Assembly (NCBI RefSeq): GCF_010993775.1
Contig: NZ_WOTO01000013.1
Coordinates: forward strand, 62,001-126,000
Length of the DNA: 64,000 bases
From: Fodinicola feengrottensis
GTDB lineage: Bacteria > Actinomycetota > Actinomycetes > Mycobacteriales > HKI-0501
Reading direction: 5' to 3'
The stretch's first letter is position 1. Each line of letters begins with the position of its first letter. Both the position numbers and the translations under genes were made by a program. The notes below the pieces were generated by a model that worked only from the letters and a program-made list of their open reading frames with translations, made no database searches and was not told the origin of the DNA. Below are positions 1 to 9,643 of the stretch, one piece after another.

Positions 1-2110
1 CGCACCGCGACGGCCCGTTGAGCACCAGCCAACGGCTCGGCCTGGCGATTTCGCTGCGGCCACACGACGAGGCAGGACTCACCAACTTCGTTGCCGCTGT
101 TAGCAATCCCGCGTCACCTGCCTATCGACACTACTTGACCTCAGACCAGTACGGCCGGTATTTCGGGCCGCGACAGTCCGATGTGGACAAGGTGCGGGCG
201 TATCTGAAAGACAGCGGGCTGACGGTGACCGCGGTGTCCGGCAACCGCCAGGTGGTCGACGCCACCGGCACCGCGGACCAGGTCAAGGCAGCCTTCGGCA
301 CGGGGATCAGTGACTACGCGGGGAAGAACGGCCAGCACTTCTATGCCAACGACTCCGCGCCATCGGTGCCATCGTCACTGGCCAGTACGATCCGTGGCGT
401 CGCTGGTTTGACGAATCAGCAGGCCGTTTTTCCGGTGAGTACGCCGGCGGGGCCGGGCGGCCCGGGCGGCGGATACACCCCCGCGCAGCTGCGCACGGCA
501 TATTCGATGAAGTCGCTTTCGGCTTCGTACAACGGATCCGGGCAGACCGTCGGACTGATCGAATTTGACGCCTTCAAACAGTCCGACCTCACCGCGTGGA
601 CGAATTATTACAGCCAGCCAGCCCGCGGTGACGCCGACCGTCGTGCCGATCGACGGCGGAGTGTCGGGCCCTGGCAGCAACCAGCTGGAGGTCACGCTCG
701 ATGTCGAAGCGGTCGCGGCCACCGCGCCGGGCGCGAAACAGGTCGTTTACGAGGCCGGAAACACCGACAGCGCCTGGGTGGACGAAATGGCCAAGATCGC
801 CAGCGACAACGCCATCACGGTGTTGTCCGGTTCCTGGTTGAACGGCGAGAAATGCGCGTCCGCGCCGATCCAGGCGTCACACGACTCGTACACCCAAATG
901 GCCGCGCAGGGCATCACGATGCTGTCCGCATCCGGGGACTGGGGAGCGACCGGCTGCGGCTACAACGGCGACAATTCCACTGTTGAGACCGATTTCCCGG
1001 CCAGCGATCCACTGTTCACCGGGGTGGGTGGCACCCAGCTGCGGACCAGCGACAGCGCCGGCACCTACCAGTCCGAGTCGTGCTGGAACCAGGGCTCGTC
1101 CGGCAACACCCGGTCCGGCGGCGGCTATTCGTCGATTTTCGCCAAACCTGACTGGCAGCCCGGCAGCAACGCGTACCGGTCGGTGCCCGATGTGGCGCTG
1201 CTTGCCGACTATGGAGCCGGCGCGCTTTCGGTCTACATGAACGGAAACTGGGAGGACGTGGGTGGCACCAGTTTGTCGTCGCCACTGTGGGCCGGCTATA
1301 TCGCGATGGTCAACGAAAAAGCCACGGCCGGCGGGAAGAGCAATGTTGGTGCGATCAACCCCACCGTTTACTCGGTCGCTCAGTCTTCTCAGTATTCCTC
1401 GACTTTCCGGGACGTGACGGCCGGGAACAACGGCACGTACAACGCTGGCACCGGCTATGACCTGTGTACGGGCTGGGGTTCGATGCAGGGCGACAACCTG
1501 GCGGACCCGCTCGCGAACGGTGCCGGACCGGCCCCGACCAACGACTTTTCGATGTCCGCAAGCCCTTCCTCGGTCACCGTCGATCCCGGTAAGTCGGTCA
1601 CCACGACGGTGGGTACGACCGTGACGAAGGGCAGCGCCGAGAGCGTCGCGCTGTCCGCGACGGGCCTGCCCACCGGCGTGACCGCGACCTTCGACCCGAC
1701 TTCGGTGACGGCCGGCCAGTCCTCGACACTGACTTTGACGGCCGCTGCCTCAGCAACCGGTGGCACCAGCAATATCAGTGTCAGTGGGAAAAGTACCGAC
1801 GTGACGCACTCAGCCGCGGTCGCGTTGACGGTCACCGGGGGCTCACCCGGCGGCCAGCTCACCGTCGCTGACCCGGGCTTGCAGTTCACCCAGCACGGCC
1901 AGTCCGTGACGCTCCCGATGCGGGCGACCGGCGGCACCGGCTCGTACGCGTGGTCAGCCAGCGGCCTGCCGGCCGGGTTGTCTGTTGATTCGCGCAGCGG
2001 GGTGATCAGCGGGCGGCCATCGGCCACCGGCGCCTTCCAGCCGACGGTCACCGCGACCGACGCCGGCGGGGCCACCGGCAAGGTCCCAGTTCACCTGGTT
2101 CGTCTACTAA
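1..2110 (+). CDS. S53 (sedolisin/kumamolisin) family peptidase, 5'-truncated by window, frame-broken
   Basis: Secreted serine-carboxyl peptidase; the 5' end with the signal peptide lies outside the window. The first part is the activation propeptide (GPRQSDVDKVRAYL region). The mature domain shows the Glu/Asp pair in NQLEVTLDVEA, the oxyanion Asp in SASGDWGA, the nucleophile Ser in GGTSLSSP and the calcium-site tail around TGYDLCTGWG. Two Ig-like domains follow, the last of putative-Ig (He_PIG) type. Two frame breaks exist: near 605-620, where the tandem CAGCCAGCCAGC occurs and loss of one 4-bp copy restores SQPAVTP, and near 2085, where CCC to CC gives the natural end KVQFTWFVY and a stop at 2108-2110. 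Family assignment is firm; specificity cannot be told. Confidence 0.9.
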
Positions 2111-2127
2111 AACCGCGCGCAATGCGA

Positions 2128-2158
2128 GGGTTCCCGCTTCAGTCAAAGGCGGGAACCC
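2128..2158 (+). terminator. Hairpin terminator after the S53 peptidase
   Basis: Perfect 10-bp inverted repeat GGGTTCCCGC / GCGGGAACCC with an 11-nt loop, 18 bases after the corrected stop codon. It also lies just beyond the 3' end of the convergent membrane-protein gene. Confidence 0.7.
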
Positions 2159-2172
2159 GCCAGCACGGCCCA

Positions 2173-2674
2173 CTATTTCCGCGGCGACAACTCACCCAGC
2201 CGGCGTGCTGCCGCCCTGATGCGGGCGAGCACGAAGGAGACCACCCAGATGAAAAGGAACCCGAACAGCGCGGCCGTGCCAGCCGCGCAAAAACGCTGCG
2301 GGACCACTGGGCGAACGGGGAGGCCAGTGCAGCTCAACGAACAGCGGAAGCCACCAGAAGTAGCTGCCGATCAGGACGGCCACCGTCGCGATCAGGCCAA
2401 TCACTGCCCCCAAGCAGCCGATCTCGCCGTCGGTTTGTTTTTGGCGTTCCTGGGCCAAGACCCGATCCAGCGGAACTGTCCTACCGGTGGCTCGCTGCTC
2501 CTCGCTGTCGTACGCCTGGAAATAGCCTTCGGGTCGGTCCAGGCCGGCGGGCGACTGACCGAAACCGCCAGGGCGGGTGTCCTCGTGGGCGTCCGGCGAT
2601 CCGAATGCCGGGTAGTTCGGATCGCTTGGTGGGCGTCCGTCGTGGCCCGGTGCGGGCGGGATCGGGTCAGGCAC
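2173..2674 (-). CDS. Small proline-rich two-pass membrane protein, frame-broken
   Basis: Not recognised as a named family. The N-terminal half is Pro/Gly/Asp-rich and probably cytoplasmic. It is followed by a hydrophobic segment (CLGAVIGLIATVAVLIGSYF) and, after a frame break near 2310, a second membrane segment (ALFGFLFIWVVSFVLARI) and a basic tail. The second membrane segment is only seen if the frame is switched, which supports a single two-pass protein. The GTG at 2672-2674 was chosen because the Pro/Asp-rich coding character begins there; no clear ribosome-binding site is visible, so the start is uncertain. It is convergent with the S53 peptidase. Confidence 0.55.
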
Positions 2675-2837
2675 TCGGCATCCAGGTGTCTGCGGTGGGT
2701 CTGCCGATCGTTTCCGGCATGGTGCCGTCACGGTAGGCAGTCGGCGTGAAAGGCGGCAATATCGATCATGCATCCGTGGCCCTCGGGCCCGGAAAGCTGC
2801 CCACCCGTGCACCAAACGATCCGGAGGGTCTGTCGAG

Positions 2838-3766
2838 TCAGTCCCATGCCCAGGTCAGGCCGACAATGCCGGGTCCAGCGTTGGTGACCACGAGATGGGC
2901 CGTGTTCGAGGCGCCAATCCACAGCGGCGGCTCCAGCCGGCGCGGCCCTTCGAGGGTGTTTTGCCGATACGGGGTGCAGGTTGCCGGTGCTGGGCAAGCA
3001 AAACTGACCTGCAGTAAATACTGCTGAACCGGCCGGGTGAAGCGGCGGTGGAACCAGGTCAGCTCCTGCCCGGACGGATAGGCCGACACGTATTCGACGA
3101 CCGAGCGGTCACCGGCCGACAGCCGTTGGTCAGCAGCAGCAGCTCACTCACGGTCGCTCCGGCCGCGCCATTTCCGCGTACCCGGCCGAGCCGGCAATAC
3201 CGTACGTCGGTGACCGCCGGCTGGTGTGGCTCCTCATTCCACTGGTAGACCACACAACGGTCGACTCGATCGACCAGAGCTTCCAGCACCAGCCGGGTAC
3301 GAACCGTGCTGATCACCCGGTTTTCGTCCACCTGCACGTGTTCGTGGACGTCGAGATAACGCAGTTGGCCGTCCGGTGGCGCGTTCAGCGCGGCCAGCAA
3401 CGGGCTGTGCGACGGCCACAGCCGGCGCCGGTCGAGCGTGCCGGGCTCCTGCGGTTGGCGGCCTCGCGGTCGGGGTGGCCCGAGCATCGACACCAGGGAT
3501 GCCGCCGGTAGTCCCAAAACTTTCTCCAGCAGCTGGACGGCCCGAAGCGACTCGGCGCGTTCGGGCCGGCTGCGGCCGTGTCGCCAGTAGCTGAGCGCGG
3601 TCCGGCTGACCTGCACCCCACCTTCGCCGAGATGGTGTTGCACCCGTTCCAGGCTTAGCCCGCGAACAGTGATCGCATGATCGAGTACCTGCGCGAAAGT
3701 GCCGTGACGCAACAAATGCCGGAGGTGCCGATCGGGAACGACCCGCAGGGTCTGGTCAACGGGCAC
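2838..3766 (-). CDS. Helix-turn-helix transcriptional regulator, frame-broken
   Basis: Probable DNA-binding regulator with an XRE-like N-terminal helix-turn-helix (QVSRTALSYWRHGRSRP, near residues 50-70). A C-terminal sensing or effector domain of unknown ligand follows. I chose the GTG at 3764-3766 because GAGGAGG lies five bases before it; a TTG 27 bases upstream is also in frame. A break near 3125 (GGG reduced to GG) separates the two halves; correcting it gives NGLSAGDRSVVEYVSAYPSG and a stop at 2838-2840. Its target is unknown; it is not divergent from an obvious partner. Confidence 0.65.
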
Positions 3767-3900
3767 GGTGTCCTCCTCGGCGGGGCCGGACAAAAGCCCT
3801 GCCCACTATCACCCCGGCCGACAAGATCTGTCTAGATCAGATATCTCTTCATATAGAATCTGCGGTGAGTTTACGCCGATTTATCAAGATTTTGCCGCTA

Positions 3901-4716
3901 TCAAGGCTTGCGGCCGACGCCGCCCAGGACGAGGTCGAAGATCGGCCGTACCGCCTTGGTCGCCGGTCCGGCCGGCCACCAGCGGTGCAACGGAACCAGG
4001 CCGGGCTCCACCAGGTCGACGCCGTCGAACAGCGTTTCGATTTCCTCGCGCGGGCGCCAGTGAGTGGTGGCGTTGGTGGAGCGGTACGCGGCTTCCATCC
4101 GCTCGGCGAGCTGGCTGACCTCGCCGCCGTCGCCGGGATTGTGTACGTGCGTGAGCACCACGTACGAACCGCTGGCCAGCCGGTCGATATAGCGCGCCAT
4201 GATCGACTGCTGTTGTTCGAGCTTGTCGATGTGGTGGATGGTCGCGCACTGGATGAGGGCGATGGGCCGGTCCAGCTCCAGGAAGCCGGCGACCGGTTTG
4301 CTGTCCAGCAGGTCGTCGTCGGGGTGCCGCAGGTCCGCGTTCACGAAGCGGGTGTTCGCGTTGTCCTCCAGCAGCGCCCGGCCGTGCGCGATCACCACCG
4401 GATCGTTGTCGACGTAGACGACCTTCGCGTCCCCGTTGGCGAGTTGCGCGGACTGGTGGGTGTTCTCCATGGTCGGCAAACCCGAGCCGCAGTCCAGAAA
4501 CTGGTCGATGCCCACCTCACCGGCGAGCCAGCGGACCACCTTGCGGGACCAGACGCGATGTTCCTTGGCCAGGGTGGGCATCTGCGGGTCGATCGCGAGC
4601 ATGTTCGTCAGGACCTGGCGATCGACCTCGAAATTGTCCTTGCCACCAAGGGCATAGTCGTACACGCGCGCGATGCTCGGCCGGCTGGTGTCGATCACCG
4701 GGTCGCTGTCCGTCAT
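3901..4716 (-). CDS. SAM-dependent methyltransferase, PF04672/DUF574 type
   Basis: Intact 271-residue protein of the actinobacterial S-adenosylmethionine methyltransferase family with the typical N-terminus SRPSIARVYDYALGGKDNF. Then come a glycine-rich SAM-binding motif (FLDCGSGLPT), the acidic loop VVYVDNDPVV and IQCATIHHID. The substrate is unknown for this family. ATG start; GGGA lies about ten bases upstream. A 225-bp stretch to the next gene holds no feature I can support. Confidence 0.9.
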   Translation of the reverse strand: MTDSDPVIDTSRPSIARVYDYALGGKDNFEVDRQVLTNMLAIDPQMPTLAKEHRVWSRKVVRWLAGEVGIDQFLDCGSGLPTMENTHQSAQLANGDAKVVYVDNDPVVIAHGRALLEDNANTRFVNADLRHPDDDLLDSKPVAGFLELDRPIALIQCATIHHIDKLEQQQSIMARYIDRLASGSYVVLTHVHNPGDGGEVSQLAERMEAAYRSTNATTHWRPREEIETLFDGVDLVEPGLVPLHRWWPAGPATKAVRPIFDLVLGGVGRKP

Positions 4717-4941
4717 CGTGAGGTCCCTGTTGGTCGTCTTCTGGCCGGGTCAGAACCGTTGGCAGGTCAGGAATCCATGGCCCGTTCCGGAAATAATGGC
4801 GCCGGCAGCCGTGGATGTCCTCCCTTCCTATCCTGCACGATCGGAATTGTCTACCAGTACGCGGTGTGTGGACGTCCGAAATGGACGGTCGGCCGGGTGT
4901 TTCTTAACAACAGCCAGCCAACCGGCCATCGTACGCATGTT

Positions 4942-6394
4942 CTAATCGACCGGATTCGCGGACAGGAATACCGGTACGACGGTGAGCGGGAAATGGATGC
5001 GATCGTGGTCCACCTGAGGCGACAGTGGCTTGCCGTGCGCGTCGATTCCGTACGCCGACTCCGCCGGCCAGGGCCACTGGAAATCAACCGGTGGGGAGTC
5101 TTCGCCGGTGACCGCCGGGCGCCGAACCCACGCCACCAGAAGCGGCTGACGGTCCGGCCGTTCGACCTCGAAAACGAAGAGATCGGGCTGGTCAGGCACC
5201 TCGCGCCGGCGGACAGCGGTGGCGTCCCGGAGCATCCACGCGGTCAGCTCCAGGGTGTCGGCGGCCGGATAGCGGTGCGTGAGCTCGCCGTCCTGGTAGT
5301 CCATCAACCGGAGCCTGTCGAACAGGAAGCCCATCACCTCGTACGTGACCGGAAGGTCCGGCGTCTCCGGGCCAAGGTTCCAGCACAGCGTCCGGCGTAC
5401 GCCCGCGGCCAGCGCGAACAGGTTGCGGATGACCACATCGCGGCTGTGTAGCCGGTCCAGCAGGGCGGCCGCAGCGGGCGGGCAGTCGGGCACGAACATC
5501 TGCACCTCCGGCGAGAGGTCGTCGACCCGCGCGTACAGCGCGACCAGCGCGTCGTGCTCGGGCCGCCGGCGGTCCAGGTCCGTGGTCTGGTTGGGTCCAG
5601 TCGGCTGGCAGGCCGCCGCCGACCATCCCGCCGCTGGCCTCAATGACCGGCGCGAGGTGGCCGAAAGCGGCCGGGAACTCGAACGGCACCGGCCCGCCGT
5701 ACTCGCCGGCCACGATCGGTTTCTGGTAGCCGGCGGCCGCCATCAGGTCGCGGCAGCTCTGGACGGCGTCCGGGATCTCGTACGCGCTGCCGTAGAAGTG
5801 GACGTCGAACACGTCGAAGTCATCCTCAGCGTTCTCCAGGATGTACTGGAAAACCGCCTTGTCATCTCCGTTGGCGGCGCCGGGCGGCGCACCGCCCAGG
5901 ACGACCAGCGCGGCTGGGTCACTTTCTCGTACGGCGGCGGTAAAAGCCTTCAGCTGCGTGACGTATTCCGCGGGCGTACCAGCGAAAAGGATCGGCACCG
6001 ACGGTTCGTTGTCGCATTGCCAGTACGTCACGCGGCCGGCGCAGCGGGTCACGACTTTACGTACGAAATCCCCAAAGACGGCCGGGTCCTTGGCCGGTGA
6101 CGGGGGCAGGAAGTCAGTGCTGCGGATGGTCGCCCAATGGGAGCTCGAGCAGAGCGTCACCCAAGCCTCGACATCGGCGCCCAACTGCGCCAGGAAATGG
6201 TCGACCGCGGTCCAGTCGTAGCGACCGGGTTCCGGCTCGATCTGCGACCAGAACAGGAAGATCCGGACCGTGCCAGCGCCCAGTGCGCGTACCTGCGGCA
6301 GGAACACCTCCGGCTCGCCCAGCAGGCCATAGCTGATCCCTCGGACGACACCCAGCCGGATGCCGGGCGGGATGCGGTCTTCGTGGGTACGCAT
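4942..6394 (-). CDS. Clan GH-A glycoside hydrolase, cytosolic, frame-broken
   Basis: TIM-barrel retaining glycosidase. The acid/base Glu is in YWQCDNEPS (about residue 129) and the nucleophile Glu in PIVAGEYGG (about 227). The barrel start is the VRGISYGL / GAGTVRIFLFWSQIEPEPGRYDW segment typical of GH5/GH39/GH42-like enzymes. A break near 5600 moves the reading into a C-terminal beta-rich domain ending at VPVFLSANPVD. No signal peptide, so action is probably on imported oligosaccharides. It is divergent from a TetR regulator with three operator boxes between them, which suggests TetR control. Family number and substrate are not resolvable by eye. Confidence 0.75.
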
Positions 6395-6409
6395 AGGAAA
6401 CCCTCCAAC

Positions 6410-6459
6410 TCAACAGTGTTCAATGAACGGTGTTCAGGAGACTAGCTGAACAGTGTTGA
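6410..6459. promoter_or_regulatory. Three copies of a 13-bp palindromic TetR operator box
   Basis: TCAACAGTGTTCA (6410-6422), TGAACGGTGTTCA (6424-6436) and TGAACAGTGTTGA (6447-6459) lie in the divergent promoter between the GH-A glycosidase and the TetR gene. Consensus T(G/C)AAC(A/G)GTGTT(G/C)A. Steps of 14 and 23 bp. Regulation of both genes by the adjacent TetR is inferred. Confidence 0.75.
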
Positions 6460-6493
6460 GGAGGCAAGGGATTGCCCGTAGGATGACCCCCCG

Positions 6494-7102
6494 ATGGCAC
6501 TCGACCGAGATCAGATCGTCCAAACCGCGCTGCGCCTGCTCGACGACGTCGGGTTTTCCACGTTGTCGCTGCGTCGGCTGGCAAAAGAGCTGGATGTGCA
6601 CGCGTCCGCGCTCTACTGGCACTTCGAGAACAAACAGGAACTGCTCGACGAGATGGCTCGGGCGATCATGCTGGAGGTGGTCTCCGGCGACGATCCGCAG
6701 GTCACCGCCGACAGCTGGGACGAGTGGCTCATGCACCTCGGGCGGGCACAGCGCCAGGCTGTCCGAACACATCGGGATGGGCCGCTGCTGATGCTGGCCG
6801 CCCGGCCGCTCGCCGACTACCAGCTGGGTTATCTCGACTGGATTCTGAATCTGCTGGTCAGCTCGGGTTTTAGCGGTCAGGAGGCTGGCCAGGCTTTCGC
6901 GGTGATCAGCAACTACGCGCTCGGCACGGCGATTGTCGAGCAGCAGCAGGACGGGGTCCGGCTCGCCGACGTCGATGGTGCGCTGGACGCTCATCCGGGG
7001 CTCGCCAGCATCGCCCAGGCGGCCGCCGACCCCGACATGATCTTCGAGTCCGGCCTGCGCTGGTTGGTCGCCGGCATGCGCTCGTCGAGGGCCAGCGACT
7101 GA
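6494..7102 (+). CDS. TetR family transcriptional regulator (TetR_C tetracycline-repressor-like)
   Basis: Intact 202-residue repressor. The N-terminal helix-turn-helix reads FSTLSLRRLAKELDVHASALYWHFENKQELLDE; the C-terminal ligand-binding half is of the TetR_C type (LADYQLGYLDWILNLLVSSG). ATG start with GTAGGA about 11 bases upstream. It probably represses itself and the divergent glycosidase through the three palindromes immediately upstream; the inducer would then be a sugar or glycoside. Confidence 0.88.
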   Translation: MALDRDQIVQTALRLLDDVGFSTLSLRRLAKELDVHASALYWHFENKQELLDEMARAIMLEVVSGDDPQVTADSWDEWLMHLGRAQRQAVRTHRDGPLLMLAARPLADYQLGYLDWILNLLVSSGFSGQEAGQAFAVISNYALGTAIVEQQQDGVRLADVDGALDAHPGLASIAQAAADPDMIFESGLRWLVAGMRSSRASD

Positions 7103-7229
7103 CCGGTTGCCTTATCGCGTATTCGACGGGGAAAGCGGGGCAACCTTGGCCCCAGCTGGACCGTCTCAACGATGGGGGCGGCGCGACCGTGGGATCATGA
7201 TATAAGTGCGGATCTGGTGGATCGGAAGG

Positions 7230-8534
7230 ATGAAGAGAGTGCAGCAGGAGAGCGGCGTGGCTCGACGGTGGCACGGGTGGACGGCTGGGGTGGCCGCGAT
7301 GGCGGTGGTCGGCCTGTTGGCCACCGGCTGTGCGGACAAAGAGGTGCCGGCAGCGGCGACCAAACCCCTTGTGCCAGCGGCCCAGTTGTCTATAAGTCCG
7401 GCGACCGGCAGTCAGAACGTGGTGCCCGGCAGTGGGATCACGGTGACCGCGAGCGGTGGCAAAGTGAAGGACGTGGTCGTCCAGAACTCTGGTGACACGG
7501 TGGTGGGCACCCTCAGTCCGGACGGCACCAGCTGGAAGAGCAACTGGGCGCTGAACACCGCGAAGAGCTACACGGTGACCGCTACCGCGGTGAACTCGGC
7601 CGGCAAGACGGTGACGCAGACCAGCACCTTCACCACGCTGAAGCCGGCGCACACCTTCGACACCCAGATCGCCGAGAGCAGCCACGGGACGTACGGCGTG
7701 GGCATGCCGATCCAGCTGAGCTTCGACCGGGCCATCACCAACCGGGCCGCGGTCGAGAAGGCCATGCAGCTCACCACCTCGCAGCCGGTCGTCGGTGCCT
7801 GGTACTGGATCGACAGCCAGCACCTAGACTTCCGGCCGCGGGACTACTGGCCGGCGAACACCCAGGTCAGCCTGAACGCGCACCTCAATGGCGTGGCCGG
7901 CGCCAACGGCGTGTACGCGGCTGGGAACCTCAGCCAGACGTTCACCATCGGTCGCTCGCTGATCGTGGTGGCCAGCACTCGTACGCACCGGATGAAGGTC
8001 TATAAGGACGGCAAGCTCGCGTACAACTGGGCGATCAGCACGGGTAAGAGCGGGCACGACACGCCCAACGGCACTTACCTGACGATCGACAAGGGCAATC
8101 CGGTGGAGATGCGCCCGGCCGACATCAAGAAGGGTCAGCCCGGCTACTACGACCTCAAGGTGCCGTGGTCGGTGCGCTTCACCTGGGCCGGCGACTACCT
8201 GCACGACGCGTACTGGTCGGTGGACCAGCAGGGCTCCGAGAACGTCAGCCACGGCTGCGTCAACATGGCGCCGGCCAACGCCGAGTCGTACTACAAGATG
8301 GAGATCCCCGGTGACCCGGTAACGATCACCGACAGCCCGCTCGGCGGCGAGCCGGGCGACGGGTGGACCGACTGGTTCCTCGGCTGGAGTGACGTGCTCG
8401 GCAAGAGCGCCACCCACCAGGCCGTCCAGGCCGGCTCGACCGGCAGCCAGTTCGTCGACCCGGCCACGCTGGCGGCCACCTCGGCCAGCTCGCCGACCAC
8501 GACCACCTTCGTCCACAACGCGAAGGCTTCGTAG
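7230..8534 (+). CDS. L,D-transpeptidase lipoprotein (Ig-like domains + YkuD)
   Basis: Cell-wall enzyme forming 3-3 crosslinks in peptidoglycan, anchored as a lipoprotein (lipobox LLATGC at about residues 31-36 from the chosen start). Two Ig-like domains precede the YkuD catalytic domain, whose active site SHGCVNM is intact and preceded by the conserved HDTPNGTY. Architecture matches mycobacterial LdtMt2-type enzymes. The ATG at 7230 gives a compact signal peptide; an in-frame GTG lies at 7206; neither has a strong ribosome-binding site. The C-terminal tail is low-complexity Ala/Thr/Ser. Confidence 0.93.
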   Translation: MKRVQQESGVARRWHGWTAGVAAMAVVGLLATGCADKEVPAAATKPLVPAAQLSISPATGSQNVVPGSGITVTASGGKVKDVVVQNSGDTVVGTLSPDGTSWKSNWALNTAKSYTVTATAVNSAGKTVTQTSTFTTLKPAHTFDTQIAESSHGTYGVGMPIQLSFDRAITNRAAVEKAMQLTTSQPVVGAWYWIDSQHLDFRPRDYWPANTQVSLNAHLNGVAGANGVYAAGNLSQTFTIGRSLIVVASTRTHRMKVYKDGKLAYNWAISTGKSGHDTPNGTYLTIDKGNPVEMRPADIKKGQPGYYDLKVPWSVRFTWAGDYLHDAYWSVDQQGSENVSHGCVNMAPANAESYYKMEIPGDPVTITDSPLGGEPGDGWTDWFLGWSDVLGKSATHQAVQAGSTGSQFVDPATLAATSASSPTTTTFVHNAKAS

Positions 8535-8554
8535 GGTCTGCTCCTAGCGCTACG

Positions 8555-8633
8555 AAACCCGCGGCTTAAGTCGCTCCCGTCGTGACAATCGGAATCCGAT
8601 TGTCACGACGGGGGCCGCCGGAGCCGCGGGTTT
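8555..8633. terminator. Nested double hairpin between convergent genes
   Basis: The outer arms are AAACCCGCGGCT (8555-8566) and AGCCGCGGGTTT (8622-8633). Inside them is a perfect 17-bp repeat, CCCGTCGTGACAATCGG (8576-8592), with its complement at 8596-8612 and a 3-nt AAT loop. It lies between the ends of the L,D-transpeptidase and rskA, so a bidirectional terminator is likely. A further copy of GTGACAATCGG occurs at 8644-8654. Confidence 0.75.
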
Positions 8634-8707
8634 GGTTTTGGTGGTGACAATCGGACGAAACCGCCGCCGCAGCGGATGGGCTGGGCGGCGGTTCGTACGA
8701 GCCAGGG

Positions 8708-9643
8708 TCAGCTGTTGACGGTCCCGTTGGCCAGCACGGTGGTGGGCTTGGCTGGGCGGGCCTGGCCGGGTTCGATGCTCACCGCGTACGCCGCCGCGGC
8801 CGAGGTGCTGGCAGCGGTCGCGCCGAGCTGGTGGACGGCGATGCCGGTGCCGGTCACGTCGAAGCGGGCCACCGGCTGAGGGGCCGAGTTCGGGCCGCCG
8901 GGAACCGCCCAGAGCCAGTACGACGTGCGGCCGGCCGCGTTGGCCGCCATTCCGTCCGTGACGATCTCCAGCTGGCCGTTCGAGGACAGCACATACGCGA
9001 TCGGCTTGCCGGCGGGCGTGGACAGTGCGGCGAGCCGGTTGCCGGGGCGTACCAGCTGACGGATCAGGTCCTGCTGCTGCGCGGCGACCTGGTCACGAGC
9101 GCGTTGTTGCTGCTGGAGCACCACATTCCAGCCGCCCAACACGAGCGCGATCACCACTGCCGCAGCGGTCAGCACCCACGGCAGCGTCCGCCGCCGAGAC
9201 CGGCTGGCGGGTCGGCCAGCGCGGTCAGGCCGGCCAGCGGGTCGGCCGTCTGCCGGGCGGACAGCCTCTGGGCGCACGGCAGCCGGTCGCTTATTAGTCG
9301 ATCGATCAGCAGGCTGGCGCCCACCACTCATCGATCGATCAGTAGAAGTGCCGGGGCCGGCCGTCGGCTGACGGTGGGTGACCTGCGTGGACGTGCCAAG
9401 GTCCGCGAGCGCGGCCTGCCGGATCCGATCCCGCAGCTGCGGCGGCGGCTCGGAATCCGGTGACGGTGCCTGCGCCACCTCGCTCAGCGTTTCGCCGAGG
9501 TCGGCGACCATCCGCTGGCAGTGTGCGCACTGCGGCAGATGGGCGGCGAAGCGGGCCTCGTCGGTCGGCTCGAGCGCGTGCAGCGCCCAGCCGGCGGCCA
9601 GTTCCTCGTACTCCCGGTGGACGGAGTTCTCCCACTCACTCAT
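8708..9643 (-). CDS. rskA: Anti-sigma-K factor RskA
   Basis: Membrane anti-sigma factor, 311 residues. The cytoplasmic N-terminal zinc-binding anti-sigma domain has the H-x3-C-x2-C signature in HLPQCAHCQ. A long Arg/Pro/Ser-rich linker follows, then one membrane helix (PWVLTAAAVVIALVLGGWNVV) and the extracytoplasmic RskA domain (IAYVLSSNGQLEIVTDGM, SYWLWAVPGG). Its ATG overlaps the sigma-factor stop by 4 bp, so the pair is translationally coupled. The linker DNA holds two sequences resembling the operator found at 15.9 kb. RskA is known to hold SigK inactive until regulated proteolysis. Confidence 0.92.
   Translation of the reverse strand: MSEWENSVHREYEELAAGWALHALEPTDEARFAAHLPQCAHCQRMVADLGETLSEVAQAPSPDSEPPPQLRDRIRQAALADLGTSTQVTHRQPTAGPGTSTDRSMSGGRQPADRSTNKRPAAVRPEAVRPADGRPAGRPDRAGRPASRSRRRTLPWVLTAAAVVIALVLGGWNVVLQQQQRARDQVAAQQQDLIRQLVRPGNRLAALSTPAGKPIAYVLSSNGQLEIVTDGMAANAAGRTSYWLWAVPGGPNSAPQPVARFDVTGTGIAVHQLGATAASTSAAAAYAVSIEPGQARPAKPTTVLANGTVNS
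9290..9345. repeat. Two operator-like CGATCGAT sequences inside rskA
   Basis: CTTATTAGTCGATCGATCAG (9290-9309) and CTCATCGATCGATCAGTAG (9327-9345) lie in the linker-coding part of rskA. They resemble the boxes CTTATCGATCGATTAGTAG and CTTATCGATCGATTAATAAG upstream of the P450 at 15.9 kb, the first in inverted orientation. Whether they bind a protein is unknown; they also encode two Asp-Arg-Ser tripeptides. Confidence 0.5.

Noticed and set aside
3865-5451. 528-codon plus-strand open frame
   Set aside because: It lies opposite a clear SAM methyltransferase and a GH-A glycosidase; composition is that of a shadow frame.
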